Below are positions 40,134 through 49,805 of a DNA stretch of 64,000 nt, piece after piece (positions within the stretch are counted from its first letter, which is position 1; each line of letters opens with the position of its first letter). This stretch comes from Paenarthrobacter histidinolovorans (GTDB taxonomy: Bacteria; Actinomycetota; Actinomycetes; Actinomycetales; Micrococcaceae), in assembly GCF_014647595.1 (NCBI RefSeq), contig NZ_BMPM01000002.1, positions 124,001 through 188,000 on the forward strand. Reading direction: 5' to 3'. The position numbers were made by a program, and so were the translations under genes. The notes under the pieces are model-generated. The model had not been told where the DNA came from. It saw only the letters and a program-made list of their open reading frames with translations, and did no database searches.

Positions 40134-42017
40134 TCAGCCGTCCGATCGCAACGCGCGACGCTCCATTTCGAGCTGCATCAACTCACGGTTCAGCCGCTGG
40201 AACTCCTCAGGATGGGAGGCAGCATCGAGCCGCTGCAGCTGCCCCATCTTGTCGGCCTTGATACGGGTGATCTGAAGTTCGAAGAGACGGGCCAGGATAT
40301 CGCGGCAGTACCGTTGCATGGCCTCGGGAGTGCTGGCAGGCAGCGGTGTCACCGCAAGCTCTGACACCAGGTTGCGCAGGGGTTCGGGCACTTCCTGCCG
40401 GATCTGCTCCACCCATGACACCGGATCCGCCGCATGGGCGAGCCCTGTGGCACGGATGGCCGCATGGATGGCAGCGTAGGCCGGCGTGGAGAACATCGTC
40501 GCCGCGAAGCGGTCCCACGCCATCCCGCCCAGCACTGCAGGATCTTGAAGCACCACCTCCAGTGCCTGGCGCTCCATCCCCGCTACGGGGTCGCGGGGGT
40601 TGGGACGGTTGAAGACCGGGCCGCCCGACGGCGGCGCTGCCGCGGCTGCCGCCTGCTCGCCGTTGCCGGCAGCGTTGCTGCCGCTTGTCCCCCGCTTGGC
40701 GGCCGCACCAACGTAACGGCTGACTTCCTCGATGGGCATCCCCAGCCAGCCGGCAAGGTTCCGCGTGTATTCCGGCCTCGTGGCTGAGTCACGGATCTGT
40801 GCAACCACCGGGGCCGCTTCACGGAGCGCTGCCACGCGGCCTTCCACGGTGTCCAGGTTGTGCCGCCGCAAGGTAGCCCTGATGGCGAACTCGAAGAGCG
40901 GCTTACGGGTGCCGATGAGCTCGCGCACCGCGGCGTCGCCCTTGAGCTGGCGAAGATCGCAGGGATCAGCACCGGAAGGCTCCACTGCCACATACGTCTG
41001 GGCCGTGAACCGCTGGTCCTCCTCGAATGCCCTCAGGGCAGCCTTCTGGCCGGCGGCATCGCCGTCGAAGGTGAAGATGACCTCTCCCCCGCTGCCGTCG
41101 TCCGAAAGCAGCCGACGGGCCACCTTGATGTGCTCGGTACCGAAGGCAGTACCGCAGGTGGCTACCGCCGTCGTGACTCCTGCAAGGTGGCAGGCCATGA
41201 CGTCCGTGTACCCCTCAACCACCACCAGCTGACGGTCCTTGGCGATGTTCCTTTTGGCGAGGTCGATTCCATAGAGGACCTGGGACTTTTTATAGAGCGT
41301 GGTTTCCGGGGTGTTCAGGTATTTGGGGCCCTGATCGTCCTCATAGAGCTTGCGGGCACCAAAACCGATGGTGTCGCCGGCGATATCCCGGATGGGCCAG
41401 ATCAGCCGGCCGCGGAAGCGGTCATAGATGCCGCGATTGCCTTCGGAAAACATGCCAGTGAGCCTCAGCTCCGCGTCCGTGAAACCGCGCCCGCGCAGAT
41501 GCTTCAGGAGCGCGTCCCAACCCTGCGGGGCGTAGCCCACCCCGAAGTGTTCGGCAGCGGCACGGTCGAAGCCACGTCCGTCCAGGAAGTTCCGCCCCTC
41601 GGCAGCACCCGGTGTCAGCAGCTGTGCCCGGAAGAACTCATCGGCGATCTTGTGGGCGTCGAGCAGGCGCTGGCGCTTGCCCACTTCCTCGCGGCTGGGG
41701 CCTGTGCCGCCGTCCTCGTACCGCAGCTCGTAGCCAATCCTGGCCGCGAGCTTTTCCACGGCTTCGTGGAAGGAACTGTGATCCATCTTCTGGATGAAGG
41801 AAATGGCGTCGCCATCCTCGCCACAGCCGAAGCAGTGGTACCTGCCCACCTGTGGGCGGACGGTAAAGGAGGGGGAACGTTCGTCATGGAAGGGGCACAA
41901 GCCTTTGAAACTGCCCAATCCGGCACCTTTGAGCGTGACGTATCCGTCAACGACTTCCTTGATGTCCGTGCGCTGGCGTACTTCGTCGATATCTTCACGT
42001 TTGATCAGGCCAGCCAC
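40134..42017 (-). CDS. dnaG: DNA primase
   Basis: A 627-residue primase. The N-terminal zinc finger has CPFHDERSPSFTV and RYHCFGCGEDGDA. The catalytic core runs from FGVGYAPQGWDALLKHLRGR and includes the TOPRIM glutamate region QLVVVEGYTDVMACHLAG and DGDAAGQKAALRAFEEDQ. The C-terminal helicase-binding part follows an Ala/Gly-rich linker (about residues 445-475). Makes RNA primers at the replication fork. It is the last of dusB-dgt-dnaG. Confidence 0.96.
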   Translation of the reverse strand: MAGLIKREDIDEVRQRTDIKEVVDGYVTLKGAGLGSFKGLCPFHDERSPSFTVRPQVGRYHCFGCGEDGDAISFIQKMDHSSFHEAVEKLAARIGYELRYEDGGTGPSREEVGKRQRLLDAHKIADEFFRAQLLTPGAAEGRNFLDGRGFDRAAAEHFGVGYAPQGWDALLKHLRGRGFTDAELRLTGMFSEGNRGIYDRFRGRLIWPIRDIAGDTIGFGARKLYEDDQGPKYLNTPETTLYKKSQVLYGIDLAKRNIAKDRQLVVVEGYTDVMACHLAGVTTAVATCGTAFGTEHIKVARRLLSDDGSGGEVIFTFDGDAAGQKAALRAFEEDQRFTAQTYVAVEPSGADPCDLRQLKGDAAVRELIGTRKPLFEFAIRATLRRHNLDTVEGRVAALREAAPVVAQIRDSATRPEYTRNLAGWLGMPIEEVSRYVGAAAKRGTSGSNAAGNGEQAAAAAAPPSGGPVFNRPNPRDPVAGMERQALEVVLQDPAVLGGMAWDRFAATMFSTPAYAAIHAAIRATGLAHAADPVSWVEQIRQEVPEPLRNLVSELAVTPLPASTPEAMQRYCRDILARLFELQITRIKADKMGQLQRLDAASHPEEFQRLNRELMQLEMERRALRSDG

Positions 42018-42066
42018 GTGTCCATCCTAGTCGCATCGAACAAACCGCCCGCCGAACGGGCAGGCC

Positions 42067-43383
42067 CTACCAAAGCGACGGGAGGCTGCCCACCAGACGT
42101 TCGTACATGGCCAGGGCAGAGACATCCGTCAGCGACGCCACTTGGTCGATCACCACGCGCAGGCGGGCTCCGTCGTCGACGGCGTCCCGCCAGTCCGCGG
42201 CGAACATCGGCTCCAGATGACGGTCGCCTGTGGCGTTCAAAACGCCCACGAGTGCGTGCAGCACCTCGCGTTGGCGCTCGTAGACAGGCTGGCGGTGGTC
42301 GGTGGAGATGACGAACGTGGTGGCCAGGCCCTTGAGCACCGCGATCTCGGTCACGGTTTCCTCCGGGACCATGAGCTCGGCGTCATAGCGGGTGAGGTTG
42401 GCCGGTCCGAAATGGTCCCGGGTTGTTTCCATGGCGCTCTGGCAGAACCGGCCGATCAACTGGCTGGTCATGTCCTTCAGCGCTGCCATCGACTTGCGGC
42501 TGCCATCAGCTTCGCGGACCCAGACCTGGGTGGCCTCAAGCCGGGCAAGGGCAGCGTCAATCTCGGCGGGATCGTTGTGCGGGAGGTACCACTGCTTGGT
42601 GTAGCCCACTACCCTGGCCCGGTGGTCCGGGTTCTCCATCCACTTGAGCTGGAAGTGGCCGGCCACGATCGCATCTTCCACATCGTGTACCGAGTACGAG
42701 ATGTCATCGGCAAGGTCCATGACCTGGGCTTCAATGCAGGAGCGGTTGCCCGGAGCGCCTTCCCTGAGCCATTCGAACACGGGCAGGTCGTCTTCGTACG
42801 CGCCGAACTTGCTGGTGCGGTGGCCATGGATCACAGGGGCGTCGACGGCGGACCACGGGTATTTGGACGCGGCGTCCAGGCTCGCACGGGTCAGGTTCAG
42901 CCCTGCCGGCCTGCCGTCCGCCGCGAGCACTTTCGGTTCGAGGCGGGTCAGCAGCCGAAGCGTCTGGGCGTTGCCTTCGAAGCCGCCGATCGTGTGCGCC
43001 ACTTCGTTCAAGGCGGATTCGCCGTTGTGGCCAAAAGGAGGGTGGCCAAGATCGTGGCTCAGGCACGCGGTGTCCACGACATCGGGATCGCACCCCAGGG
43101 AGCGCCCCAGTTCGCGGCCCACCTGGGCTACTTCAAGGCTGTGCGTGAGCCGGGTGCGGACAAAGTCATCGGTATCGGGAGCCACAACTTGTGTTTTGGC
43201 GCCCAACCGGCGCAGGGCAGAGGAATGCAGGACCCTGGCACGGTCCCTTTCAAAGTCGGAGCGGTAGTTGCTCTTCCGCGGCTCCTCAACCCACCGGGCA
43301 GAGTCTGCCTCGGAATATCCGGGGATGGCCAGCACAAAATCGTGGCTTGCTGCATCGTGGCCAAGCATTGCTTCGGTTCCCAT
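42067..43383 (-). CDS. dgt: Deoxyguanosinetriphosphate triphosphohydrolase
   Basis: A 438-residue HD-domain enzyme that cuts dGTP to deoxyguanosine and triphosphate. HD motifs are present: RTRLTHSLEVAQVGRELGR and CLSHDLGHPPFGHNGESAL, then MDLADDISYSVHDVEDAI. The N-terminus has RVLHSSALRRLGAKTQVV. It lies in the same direction before dnaG with a 49-bp gap, the usual place in actinobacteria, tying dNTP control to replication genes. Confidence 0.94.
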   Translation of the reverse strand: MGTEAMLGHDAASHDFVLAIPGYSEADSARWVEEPRKSNYRSDFERDRARVLHSSALRRLGAKTQVVAPDTDDFVRTRLTHSLEVAQVGRELGRSLGCDPDVVDTACLSHDLGHPPFGHNGESALNEVAHTIGGFEGNAQTLRLLTRLEPKVLAADGRPAGLNLTRASLDAASKYPWSAVDAPVIHGHRTSKFGAYEDDLPVFEWLREGAPGNRSCIEAQVMDLADDISYSVHDVEDAIVAGHFQLKWMENPDHRARVVGYTKQWYLPHNDPAEIDAALARLEATQVWVREADGSRKSMAALKDMTSQLIGRFCQSAMETTRDHFGPANLTRYDAELMVPEETVTEIAVLKGLATTFVISTDHRQPVYERQREVLHALVGVLNATGDRHLEPMFAADWRDAVDDGARLRVVIDQVASLTDVSALAMYERLVGSLPSLW

Positions 43384-43447
43384 GGGTATCTGCCTCCTTC
43401 AAGCGCCGGGGTGTGGAGCTTCTTGAGCCAGTCTTACACGTGTGAGG

Positions 43448-44629
43448 CTAACCGCCCGAAACGTCCAGCTCTGCTGCTGAGATATCCGCGCTCTGTTCAG
43501 CGTTCAGCTGACGGCTGTCCAGCCAGTCCTTGGGCAGCGCCGGTTTCTTGGGGGATCCCGCGCGGCCACGGGGGCCCTCCGAGTCGACGCCCGGATAGGG
43601 AAGATCCATGTCCAGTTCGTCGAGCAATTCGCGCAGGACCTCCAGGGTGGGCACTGTGGCAAGTTTCGCCCGCAGCTCCCCGCCCACCACGTAGCCCTTG
43701 AAATACCAGGCCATGTGCTTGCGGATTTCACGGAGGGCCTTGTATTCGTCGTTCCCGAAGGTCTCCACCATCAATTCCGCGTGCCGGTAGACGCCCTCGG
43801 CAACCTCGCGGAGCCCAGGGCGGTGCCGCTCGTCGCTGCCTTCAAAGGCTGCCTGGAGATCGCCGAAAAGCCAGGGACGGCCCTGGCACCCACGGCCCAC
43901 CACAACGCCGTCGACGCCGGTTTCCCGCACCATCCGCACAGCGTCTTCTGCGGACCAGATATCGCCGTTGCCCAGCACCGGGATGTCCGGGAGTGCCTCG
44001 CGGAGGCGGGCGATCGCCGACCAGTCGGCCTGGCCGGAATAGAACTGCGCCGCCGTCCGCCCATGGAGCGCCACCGCGGCAACGCCGGAGTCCCGGGCGA
44101 TGCGGCCAGCGTCCAGGTAGGTCAGGTGGTCATCGTCGATGCCTTTGCGCATCTTGATGGTCAGCGGGATTCCGCCCTTGGAGGCTTCCTTGACCGCAGT
44201 CTGCACGATCGATGTGAAGAGGTCGATCTTCCACGGCAGCGCGGACCCTCCCCCGCGGCGGGTGACCTTGGGCACGGGGCAACCGAAGTTGAGGTCGATG
44301 TGATCGGCACGGTCCTCGTCCACGAGCATCCGCACCGCAGCGCCGACGGTTACCGGGTCCACGCCATAGAGCTGTACGGAGCGGACTTTCTCGTCCTCGT
44401 CGTGGGAGATGATCCGCAGCGATTCCGGGGTCCGCTCCACCAGGGCACGCGAAGTCACCATCTCAGCGACATACAGGCCGCCACCGTATTCACGGCAGAG
44501 CCTTCGGAAGGCGGAGTTCGTGATGCCCGCCATGGGGGCAAGGATCACCGGGGTGTCCACGGTGATCCCGCCGAGCTTCAGGGGCGGGAGCTCGAGCTTC
44601 GGGGTGGGGGGCGTTGCTACTACAGTCAC
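43448..44629 (-). CDS. dusB: tRNA-dihydrouridine synthase
   Basis: A 393-residue flavoenzyme that reduces uridines in tRNA. FMN-binding TIM barrel: VILAPMAGITNSAFRRLCRE at the N-terminus; catalytic Cys in LNFGCPVPKVTRRGGGSAL; GNGDIWSAEDA and GVVVGRGCQGRPW near the phosphate site. The C-terminal helical domain extends about 50 residues past the usual bacterial length. First gene of dusB-dgt-dnaG. Confidence 0.92.
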   Translation of the reverse strand: MTVVATPPTPKLELPPLKLGGITVDTPVILAPMAGITNSAFRRLCREYGGGLYVAEMVTSRALVERTPESLRIISHDEDEKVRSVQLYGVDPVTVGAAVRMLVDEDRADHIDLNFGCPVPKVTRRGGGSALPWKIDLFTSIVQTAVKEASKGGIPLTIKMRKGIDDDHLTYLDAGRIARDSGVAAVALHGRTAAQFYSGQADWSAIARLREALPDIPVLGNGDIWSAEDAVRMVRETGVDGVVVGRGCQGRPWLFGDLQAAFEGSDERHRPGLREVAEGVYRHAELMVETFGNDEYKALREIRKHMAWYFKGYVVGGELRAKLATVPTLEVLRELLDELDMDLPYPGVDSEGPRGRAGSPKKPALPKDWLDSRQLNAEQSADISAAELDVSGG

Positions 44630-44672
44630 CTATCCATTGTTGCAAAGCAGGGCAAATCGGGGGCGCGGGGAC

Positions 44673-45284
44673 TCAAAGAAGCCACCCGTTCTCCTGTGCC
44701 AGGCGGACCGCTTCCGCCCGCGTCCGCCCGCCCGTTTTCGCCATCGCAGCTGAGAGGTAGTTCCGTACCGTGCCCTCCGACAGCATCGACACTCTGGCAA
44801 TGTCCGCCACCGTACCGCCGTCGGACGCCGCCTTCAGCACCTCGGCCTCCCGGTCGGTCAGCGGGCTGTCACCGGAGGTCAGGGACTCCGCGGCGAGCAG
44901 CGGGTCCACCACGCGGAGGCCATTGTGGACGCGTCGCACGGCTTCGGCCAGCTGCCGCGCCGGCGTATCTTTGACCACGAACCCGGAGGCACCGGCCTGC
45001 ATCGCCCTCCTGAGATAGCCCGGCCGGCCGAACGTCGTCACCATGAGCACACGGCACGACGGGGCCGCCTGGCGGACTGCGGCTGCTGCGCTGATGCCAT
45101 CCAGCCCGGGCATCTCGACGTCGAGCATCGCCACGTCAGCGGAATGCTCCACCACGGCCGGGACAACGCCGGTGCCGTCTCCCAGCTCCGCTACCACCTC
45201 GATGTCCTCTTCAAGCCCCAGCAGCGCGGCGAGGGCACCCCGCACCAGCGCCTGGTCGTCTGCGATCACCAGTCGGATGGTCAT
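44673..45284 (-). CDS. NarL/LuxR-type response regulator
   Basis: A 203-residue regulator. The receiver domain has DDQALVRGALAALL, the phospho-acceptor Asp in MLDVEMPGLDGI, and KDTPARQL. The C-terminal HTH has PLTDREAEVLKAASDGGTVA and LSEGTVRNYLSAAMAKTGGR. It overlaps the kinase gene by ATGA. With the ABC genes upstream it fits the small exporter-linked two-component systems (DesKR-like). Confidence 0.92.
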   Translation of the reverse strand: MTIRLVIADDQALVRGALAALLGLEEDIEVVAELGDGTGVVPAVVEHSADVAMLDVEMPGLDGISAAAAVRQAAPSCRVLMVTTFGRPGYLRRAMQAGASGFVVKDTPARQLAEAVRRVHNGLRVVDPLLAAESLTSGDSPLTDREAEVLKAASDGGTVADIARVSMLSEGTVRNYLSAAMAKTGGRTRAEAVRLAQENGWLL

Positions 45285-46390
45285 ACGTCAACAGCCAATC
45301 TGAACCCTCCCAGGTCGCTCGCACCTATGTTTACTGTTCCGCCGGCATTGGCCACTCTCTCCCGAAGTCCTGCCAGCCCGCTGCCGGCTGCCGCCAAACC
45401 CGGCCCCACGCCGTCGTCCTCCACCAAAACCGTCGACGCCGTCAACCGGACCCGGCACCGCACTGCGCCTGAATGCCGCACGACGTTCGTGATGCCCTCC
45501 CGCAGGACCCAGCCGAAAAGTTCACGGTGTTCGGCGGGCACCTGCTCTACAGTCCCCGGAAGATCTGCGTCGATACCGGCCGACTCCAGCGCCATCCGGG
45601 CCGCTGCGAGTTCGGCCAGGACGTTGACCCCGCGATAGCCGGCAACGGTGGCCCTGACATCTGCGAGCGCACCACGCGCCAACTCCTGGACTTCCACGAT
45701 CTCCGCGGTGGCCTTGTCCGTGGCCGGCCCCCCGGGCGCATTCTCCATCAGGCGCCCCGCCAGCTCGGCTTTGACGGCAATGACGGTGAGGGAATGCCCC
45801 AGGATGTCGTGCATGTCCCGGGCCACCCGGCTGCGTTCGGCGGCGACGGCGGCATCGGCCAGTTCGGTCTGGGCGGCCCGTAGTTCAGCAGTCTGGCGGA
45901 TCAGGCGCGCAAACGAGGACATCATGAACCCCAAGGACAGAATGAGCGCCGGTTGGAAGAAGGCCTGTTCCGGGTTTCCGCCCGCGAGTTCGGATGCCAG
46001 TGAAATTCCCGAAAGCGCCATGATCACAGCGAAGTCGACGCGGGGCGGCAGCGTAGTCATTCCGATGGCGCACGCCAGAAAGGGCCACGTCCACAGTGCT
46101 TCCCTGCCCACCAGGAGGATCACCAGGCCGTTGAGCGCCAGCAGGATCGCGACGCACAGCAGTCCCGTCCGGCTGTCCCGTCGCCGGCTGAACATCGGCA
46201 ACACCGCATAAGCGGCGAAGAAGGCCACCAACGACGCCGAGGCCAGCACCTTCCAGCCTGCCGGTTCGTCCACGGACCACACGAGGTTCCAGGTGGGCCA
46301 GGCCCAAAGAACAATGGAAAGGCCGGCGCCGATGAACCACTTGCGGGGTCCAGGACCGCGGAAGGTATCAGCGAGGGACTGGCTGCTCAT
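45281..46390 (-). CDS. Sensor histidine kinase (HisKA_3, DesK-like)
   Basis: A 369-residue membrane kinase. ATG 46390 (MSSQSLADTFRGPG) is chosen; the 38 residues further upstream in frame overlap the next gene's end and are not family-like. Five to six membrane helices (about residues 20-155) are followed by RSRVARDMHDILGHSLTVIA, with the phospho-accepting His, and an ATPase domain with LREGITNVVRHSGA and DDGVGPGL. It probably senses membrane or envelope stress and controls the ABC exporter genes beside it. Confidence 0.9.
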   Translation of the reverse strand: MSSQSLADTFRGPGPRKWFIGAGLSIVLWAWPTWNLVWSVDEPAGWKVLASASLVAFFAAYAVLPMFSRRRDSRTGLLCVAILLALNGLVILLVGREALWTWPFLACAIGMTTLPPRVDFAVIMALSGISLASELAGGNPEQAFFQPALILSLGFMMSSFARLIRQTAELRAAQTELADAAVAAERSRVARDMHDILGHSLTVIAVKAELAGRLMENAPGGPATDKATAEIVEVQELARGALADVRATVAGYRGVNVLAELAAARMALESAGIDADLPGTVEQVPAEHRELFGWVLREGITNVVRHSGAVRCRVRLTASTVLVEDDGVGPGLAAAGSGLAGLRERVANAGGTVNIGASDLGGFRLAVDV

Positions 46391-46419
46391 GGATCCCACC
46401 TTAGTCACGCGCAGGCAGC

Positions 46420-47196
46420 TCAGACGCGGCTGGTGTCGCGACGGAAGGCCATGGCGGCGCCGCCGACGAAAATGGCAAGCCATACCAGCACATTGACAAT
46501 CCACAGCGCGTCAAACTCCCCGGTGATGGGGCTGCGCGCCAACTGTCCGATGCCGTAGGCCGGCGTGAATTTGGCGATGGTGCCAAAGGTATCGCCCATG
46601 ATCTCGATCGGCATGAAAAGGCCTCCCAGCATGGCAAGGATCGCCAGGGCAGGGCCAAGGATCTGCATGACGTTCTGGCTTGGCATCAGGTACCCCACAA
46701 AGAGACCCAAAGCAGCGAATACCAAGGAACCCACCCAGGCCACCAGCCCGGCGGTGAGCCAGGTCTGCGCGTCCATGGTCACTCCGGCGATGGCGCCGAT
46801 CACGAACTGGGCTATCACTGCCACCAGCGAGAGGGTTAGGGCGGCGGCCGCTTTGACTGCGATGTAGGCACCGGGCAGCAAGGGCGTGAGGCGCAACTGC
46901 CGGCTCCAGCCCTGGGCCCGTTCAACAGCCACCTGGCTGCCCGCACCCGTGGCTGCCGTCATGGCGGCGTACACCGTGAGGCTGATCAGGATGTATTGCC
47001 CGTAGCTGTGGCCATTGGGCAGCTGCTGGTTCTTGTTGGACAGGCCGAAAATGAAGAAGAAGATCGCGGGCATGAGCACGGTGAACATAATGGTCCGCCG
47101 GTTTCGGAGCATCCGCTTGATTTCAATCCAGAGAAACGTCGTGTTGACTCCACCGGCGGAGGGTTTGCGGTCCTGCATTGCTGTCGACTGGCTCAT
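46420..47196 (-). CDS. ABC-2 type transporter permease
   Basis: A 258-residue permease with six membrane helices. It starts MSQSTAMQDRKPSAGGVN and has the ABC-2 pattern, with AQGWSRQLRLTPLLPGAYIA before helix 3 and LGLFVGYLMPSQNVMQILGP. It overlaps the ATPase gene by ATGA and forms an exporter with it. Cargo unknown; likely a drug, peptide or lipid. Confidence 0.9.
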   Translation of the reverse strand: MSQSTAMQDRKPSAGGVNTTFLWIEIKRMLRNRRTIMFTVLMPAIFFFIFGLSNKNQQLPNGHSYGQYILISLTVYAAMTAATGAGSQVAVERAQGWSRQLRLTPLLPGAYIAVKAAAALTLSLVAVIAQFVIGAIAGVTMDAQTWLTAGLVAWVGSLVFAALGLFVGYLMPSQNVMQILGPALAILAMLGGLFMPIEIMGDTFGTIAKFTPAYGIGQLARSPITGEFDALWIVNVLVWLAIFVGGAAMAFRRDTSRV

Positions 47197-48131
47197 GCCC
47201 GTTCCCCTTCCATCGCGGCGGCGGCTGCGGTCGTCCCGGCTTCGTCTGCGGTGAGGGCCACAAAGGCCTCCTCAAGGTTGTTGGCCACGATTTCGAGATC
47301 GTGGGCGCCCGTGGTGGTGAGCAGGAACCGGGCTACGGAATCCGAGTCCGCAGTGCGGACGGTGACGCGGCCGCCGTCGAACTCCACGTGGTCTGCCGGG
47401 GGCAGTCCTGCCAGCAGCGGGCGGTCACCGGCCGGAAGCGAAGCCCGGACCGTCCTTCCGGAGGCGAGGTTTTTGATCTGGGCGGCGGTGCCGTCCGCGA
47501 CCACTGTCCCTTGGCGGACCAGCACTATCCTGTCTGCGTAGGCGTCAGCTTCCTCCAGGTAGTGCGTGGCGAAAATGACCGTTCGTCCCCTGGAAGCGTC
47601 ATCGCGGATGGCGGACCAGAAGTCCCGGCGTCCGGCAACATCCATTCCGGTGGTTGGCTCATCCAGGATCAGCAGGCCAGGGTCCGAGACCAAAGCCATG
47701 GCAAAGCGCAGGCGCTGCTGTTGGCCGCCGGAGCACTTTTCAACCCGGCGGTCGGCGATGTCCAGAATTCCTGCACGGGTCAGGACTTCGTCAACGGGCC
47801 GGGCCGAATCAAACATCGCGGCCGTGAGCTGCACGGTTTCCCGGACGCTGATGTCGCGAAGCAAACCTCCGGTTTGCATGACGGCCGCTACCTGCCCACG
47901 GGAAATGGCTCCCCTGGGAGTGTGGCCGAAAATGGACACCTCTCCGGCGTCCGGGGTACTGAGGCCCAGGATCATGTCGATGGTGGTGGTCTTGCCTGCA
48001 CCGTTGGGTCCCAGGAAAGCCACGACCTCCCCCTGCTGAACCGTCAGGTCCAGGCCGCGCACCGCCTGCACTTTTCCGAAGCTCTTATAAAGTCCGGCGG
48101 CGTGGACCGCCGGCACACCCGGTGTTGTCAT
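47193..48131 (-). CDS. ABC transporter ATP-binding protein
   Basis: A 312-residue ATPase. Walker A is GPNGAGKTTTIDMILGL, the signature is KCSGGQQQRLRFAMAL, and Walker B is LLILDEPTTGMD with the H-loop in IFATHYLEEADAYADR. The C-terminal 80 residues match the DrrA-type extension. First gene of the ATPase-permease-kinase-regulator operon. Confidence 0.94.
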   Translation of the reverse strand: MTTPGVPAVHAAGLYKSFGKVQAVRGLDLTVQQGEVVAFLGPNGAGKTTTIDMILGLSTPDAGEVSIFGHTPRGAISRGQVAAVMQTGGLLRDISVRETVQLTAAMFDSARPVDEVLTRAGILDIADRRVEKCSGGQQQRLRFAMALVSDPGLLILDEPTTGMDVAGRRDFWSAIRDDASRGRTVIFATHYLEEADAYADRIVLVRQGTVVADGTAAQIKNLASGRTVRASLPAGDRPLLAGLPPADHVEFDGGRVTVRTADSDSVARFLLTTTGAHDLEIVANNLEEAFVALTADEAGTTAAAAAMEGERA

Positions 48132-48223
48132 GGCTCTCCCTGGAATAGGTCTTGTTTACCCATTCAAGCCGCAGGAGCGTCCACGCACCCATAGCGGGTG
48201 TCATTCGTTCGGCATGACAAATG

Positions 48224-49705
48224 TCATCGGGGCTGGTCGCTGCCACGCCTTTCGGCCTCCCGCTGCGCCCGACGACTCCCGGGCCGCACCGGCCTGTCAC
48301 CGGCACCCGGACGCGTTCCGGCGTCGTTCCTTTGGTCCTGTTCGGAACCGACCACGACGGCGGCAGCGGCCAGGGCGCCGGTATCGTCAAGGTCGTCGGG
48401 ACTGACAGCGGGCCCCGCGGCGGCAAGGCGTTTCATCCCGGTGGCCTTGACCACCAGGACGGCGATGAGGGTGGTGACCGGGATGGCCAGGACGAGTCCG
48501 ATGGAACCCACCAGGGTCCGGATGACTTCCTCCGACAGTTCTGCGCTGGTCAGCGCCTCGGCCAAGGGGCGGTCGTACAGCATCACAATGATCAGAATGG
48601 GAAGTGCCGCACCCGCGTAGGCGAAAGCGATGGTGTAGACCGTGGAAGCAATGTGGTCCCGGCCAATCCGCATTGCCGAGGAAAACAGCTTGCGGGCGCT
48701 GGTGTTCGGTGCCAGCTCATAAAGTTCCCACACGGCCGAAGACTGGGTGATGGTGACGTCGTTGAGGACACCGAGGCCGGAAATAATCAGACCGCACAGA
48801 ATGATCCCGGAGATCGATATCTGCGGTGACATATTCACCAAGGTTGAAGCATCGTGGTTTCCCACGCCCGCCAGGTTTGCCGCATCAGTGGCCCACGCGG
48901 CCAGCAGGGCGGTGATTCCCAGCCCGAAGATTGTGCCCAGCAACGCTGTGGAGGTTCTCGCCGAGAACCCATGGGCAAAGTAGAGGACCCCGATCATGAT
49001 CACCGTGGACCCCACCAGCGCCAGCAGAAGCGGCGGCTTGCCCTCCACCAGGCCGGGCAGGATGAAGCTGACCAGGACGAAGTAGGCCCCCACCAGGCCC
49101 AGCAGTGCGCGGAAACCGCGCCAACGAGCCACAGCGATCACCACCACCGCGTACAACACAGCCAGGGCGGCTATGGGAATGTTGCGGACAAAATCAACGA
49201 AGACGTACGCCGGGGCGCCGCTGCCTGCATTGCTCCCCTGGACGCCGGAAAGGTTCAGGTAACGGATGGAATCGCCGACATCCACCCCGTGGGACATGGC
49301 CACATCGGGGTTGATGACCACTTTGACCGCTTCGCCGCCTTTGTCCGGCACTGTGAAAGCGAACGTGCACTGGGAGCCGCCAGATTGATTGGGCTGGCTG
49401 CTGTTCGATTGGCTGCTGTTGGATTGGCTGCTGTTGGATTGGCCGGTCTGCGAGCAGCTTTCCACCACCACGCTCTGGATCCTGCCGGTGTCGAATGTAA
49501 CACCCGGGGCAGCCTGGTAGGGACTGGAAAAATTGATTCCCTCCCGGCTGCCCGACGGCCACATGAGCAGCATCCCCACGAGCGTGAGCACCCCCAACGG
49601 CACCAGGACCGCTGCCAGCAGCCAGTTGGCCCGCTTACGGGAAGCTATCGCCTGCGGAGTTGGTTCCGAACCCTCGGGATGCCCGTGGGAGTGACTGTGA
49701 CCCAT
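48224..49705 (-). CDS. YibE/F family membrane protein with His-rich N-terminus
   Basis: A 493-residue protein. The start is ATG 49705 (MGHSHSHGHPEGS). The first helix (about residue 30-55) is followed by an outside domain that carries a QSNSS repeat, then YibE/F core helices: VLYAVVVIAVARWRGFRALL and GLGVLNDVTITQSSAVWELY. The C-terminus is Arg/Asp-rich and soluble. The YibE/F function is not established. The His cluster at the N-terminus could bind a metal; that is speculation. Confidence 0.82.
   Translation of the reverse strand: MGHSHSHGHPEGSEPTPQAIASRKRANWLLAAVLVPLGVLTLVGMLLMWPSGSREGINFSSPYQAAPGVTFDTGRIQSVVVESCSQTGQSNSSQSNSSQSNSSQPNQSGGSQCTFAFTVPDKGGEAVKVVINPDVAMSHGVDVGDSIRYLNLSGVQGSNAGSGAPAYVFVDFVRNIPIAALAVLYAVVVIAVARWRGFRALLGLVGAYFVLVSFILPGLVEGKPPLLLALVGSTVIMIGVLYFAHGFSARTSTALLGTIFGLGITALLAAWATDAANLAGVGNHDASTLVNMSPQISISGIILCGLIISGLGVLNDVTITQSSAVWELYELAPNTSARKLFSSAMRIGRDHIASTVYTIAFAYAGAALPILIIVMLYDRPLAEALTSAELSEEVIRTLVGSIGLVLAIPVTTLIAVLVVKATGMKRLAAAGPAVSPDDLDDTGALAAAAVVVGSEQDQRNDAGTRPGAGDRPVRPGSRRAQREAERRGSDQPR
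49392..49442. repeat. 15-bp tandem repeat, about 3.4 copies, in the YibE/F gene
   Basis: The unit gattggctgctgttg repeats with a 15-bp period and keeps the frame, adding QSNSS units to the outside loop. Confidence 0.9.
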
Positions 49706-49754
49706 CAGCTGCAAAACCTCATGGGTTAAGCCTACGTGGGACGGCAGCGGACTC

Positions 49755-49805
49755 CTGACTCAGGCCGGTGCGTGACTTAGGCCGGTGCGTGACTCAGGCC
49801 GGTGC
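49755..49805. repeat. 17-bp tandem repeat, three copies, spanning the stop of the FAD oxidoreductase
   Basis: On the gene's strand the units are GCACCGGCCTGAGTCAC, GCACCGGCCTAAGTCAC and GCACCGGCCTGAGTCAG. Each contains a stop (TGA, TAA, TGA) in the same frame as the gene, because the APA codons before it are copied with it. Confidence 0.92.
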
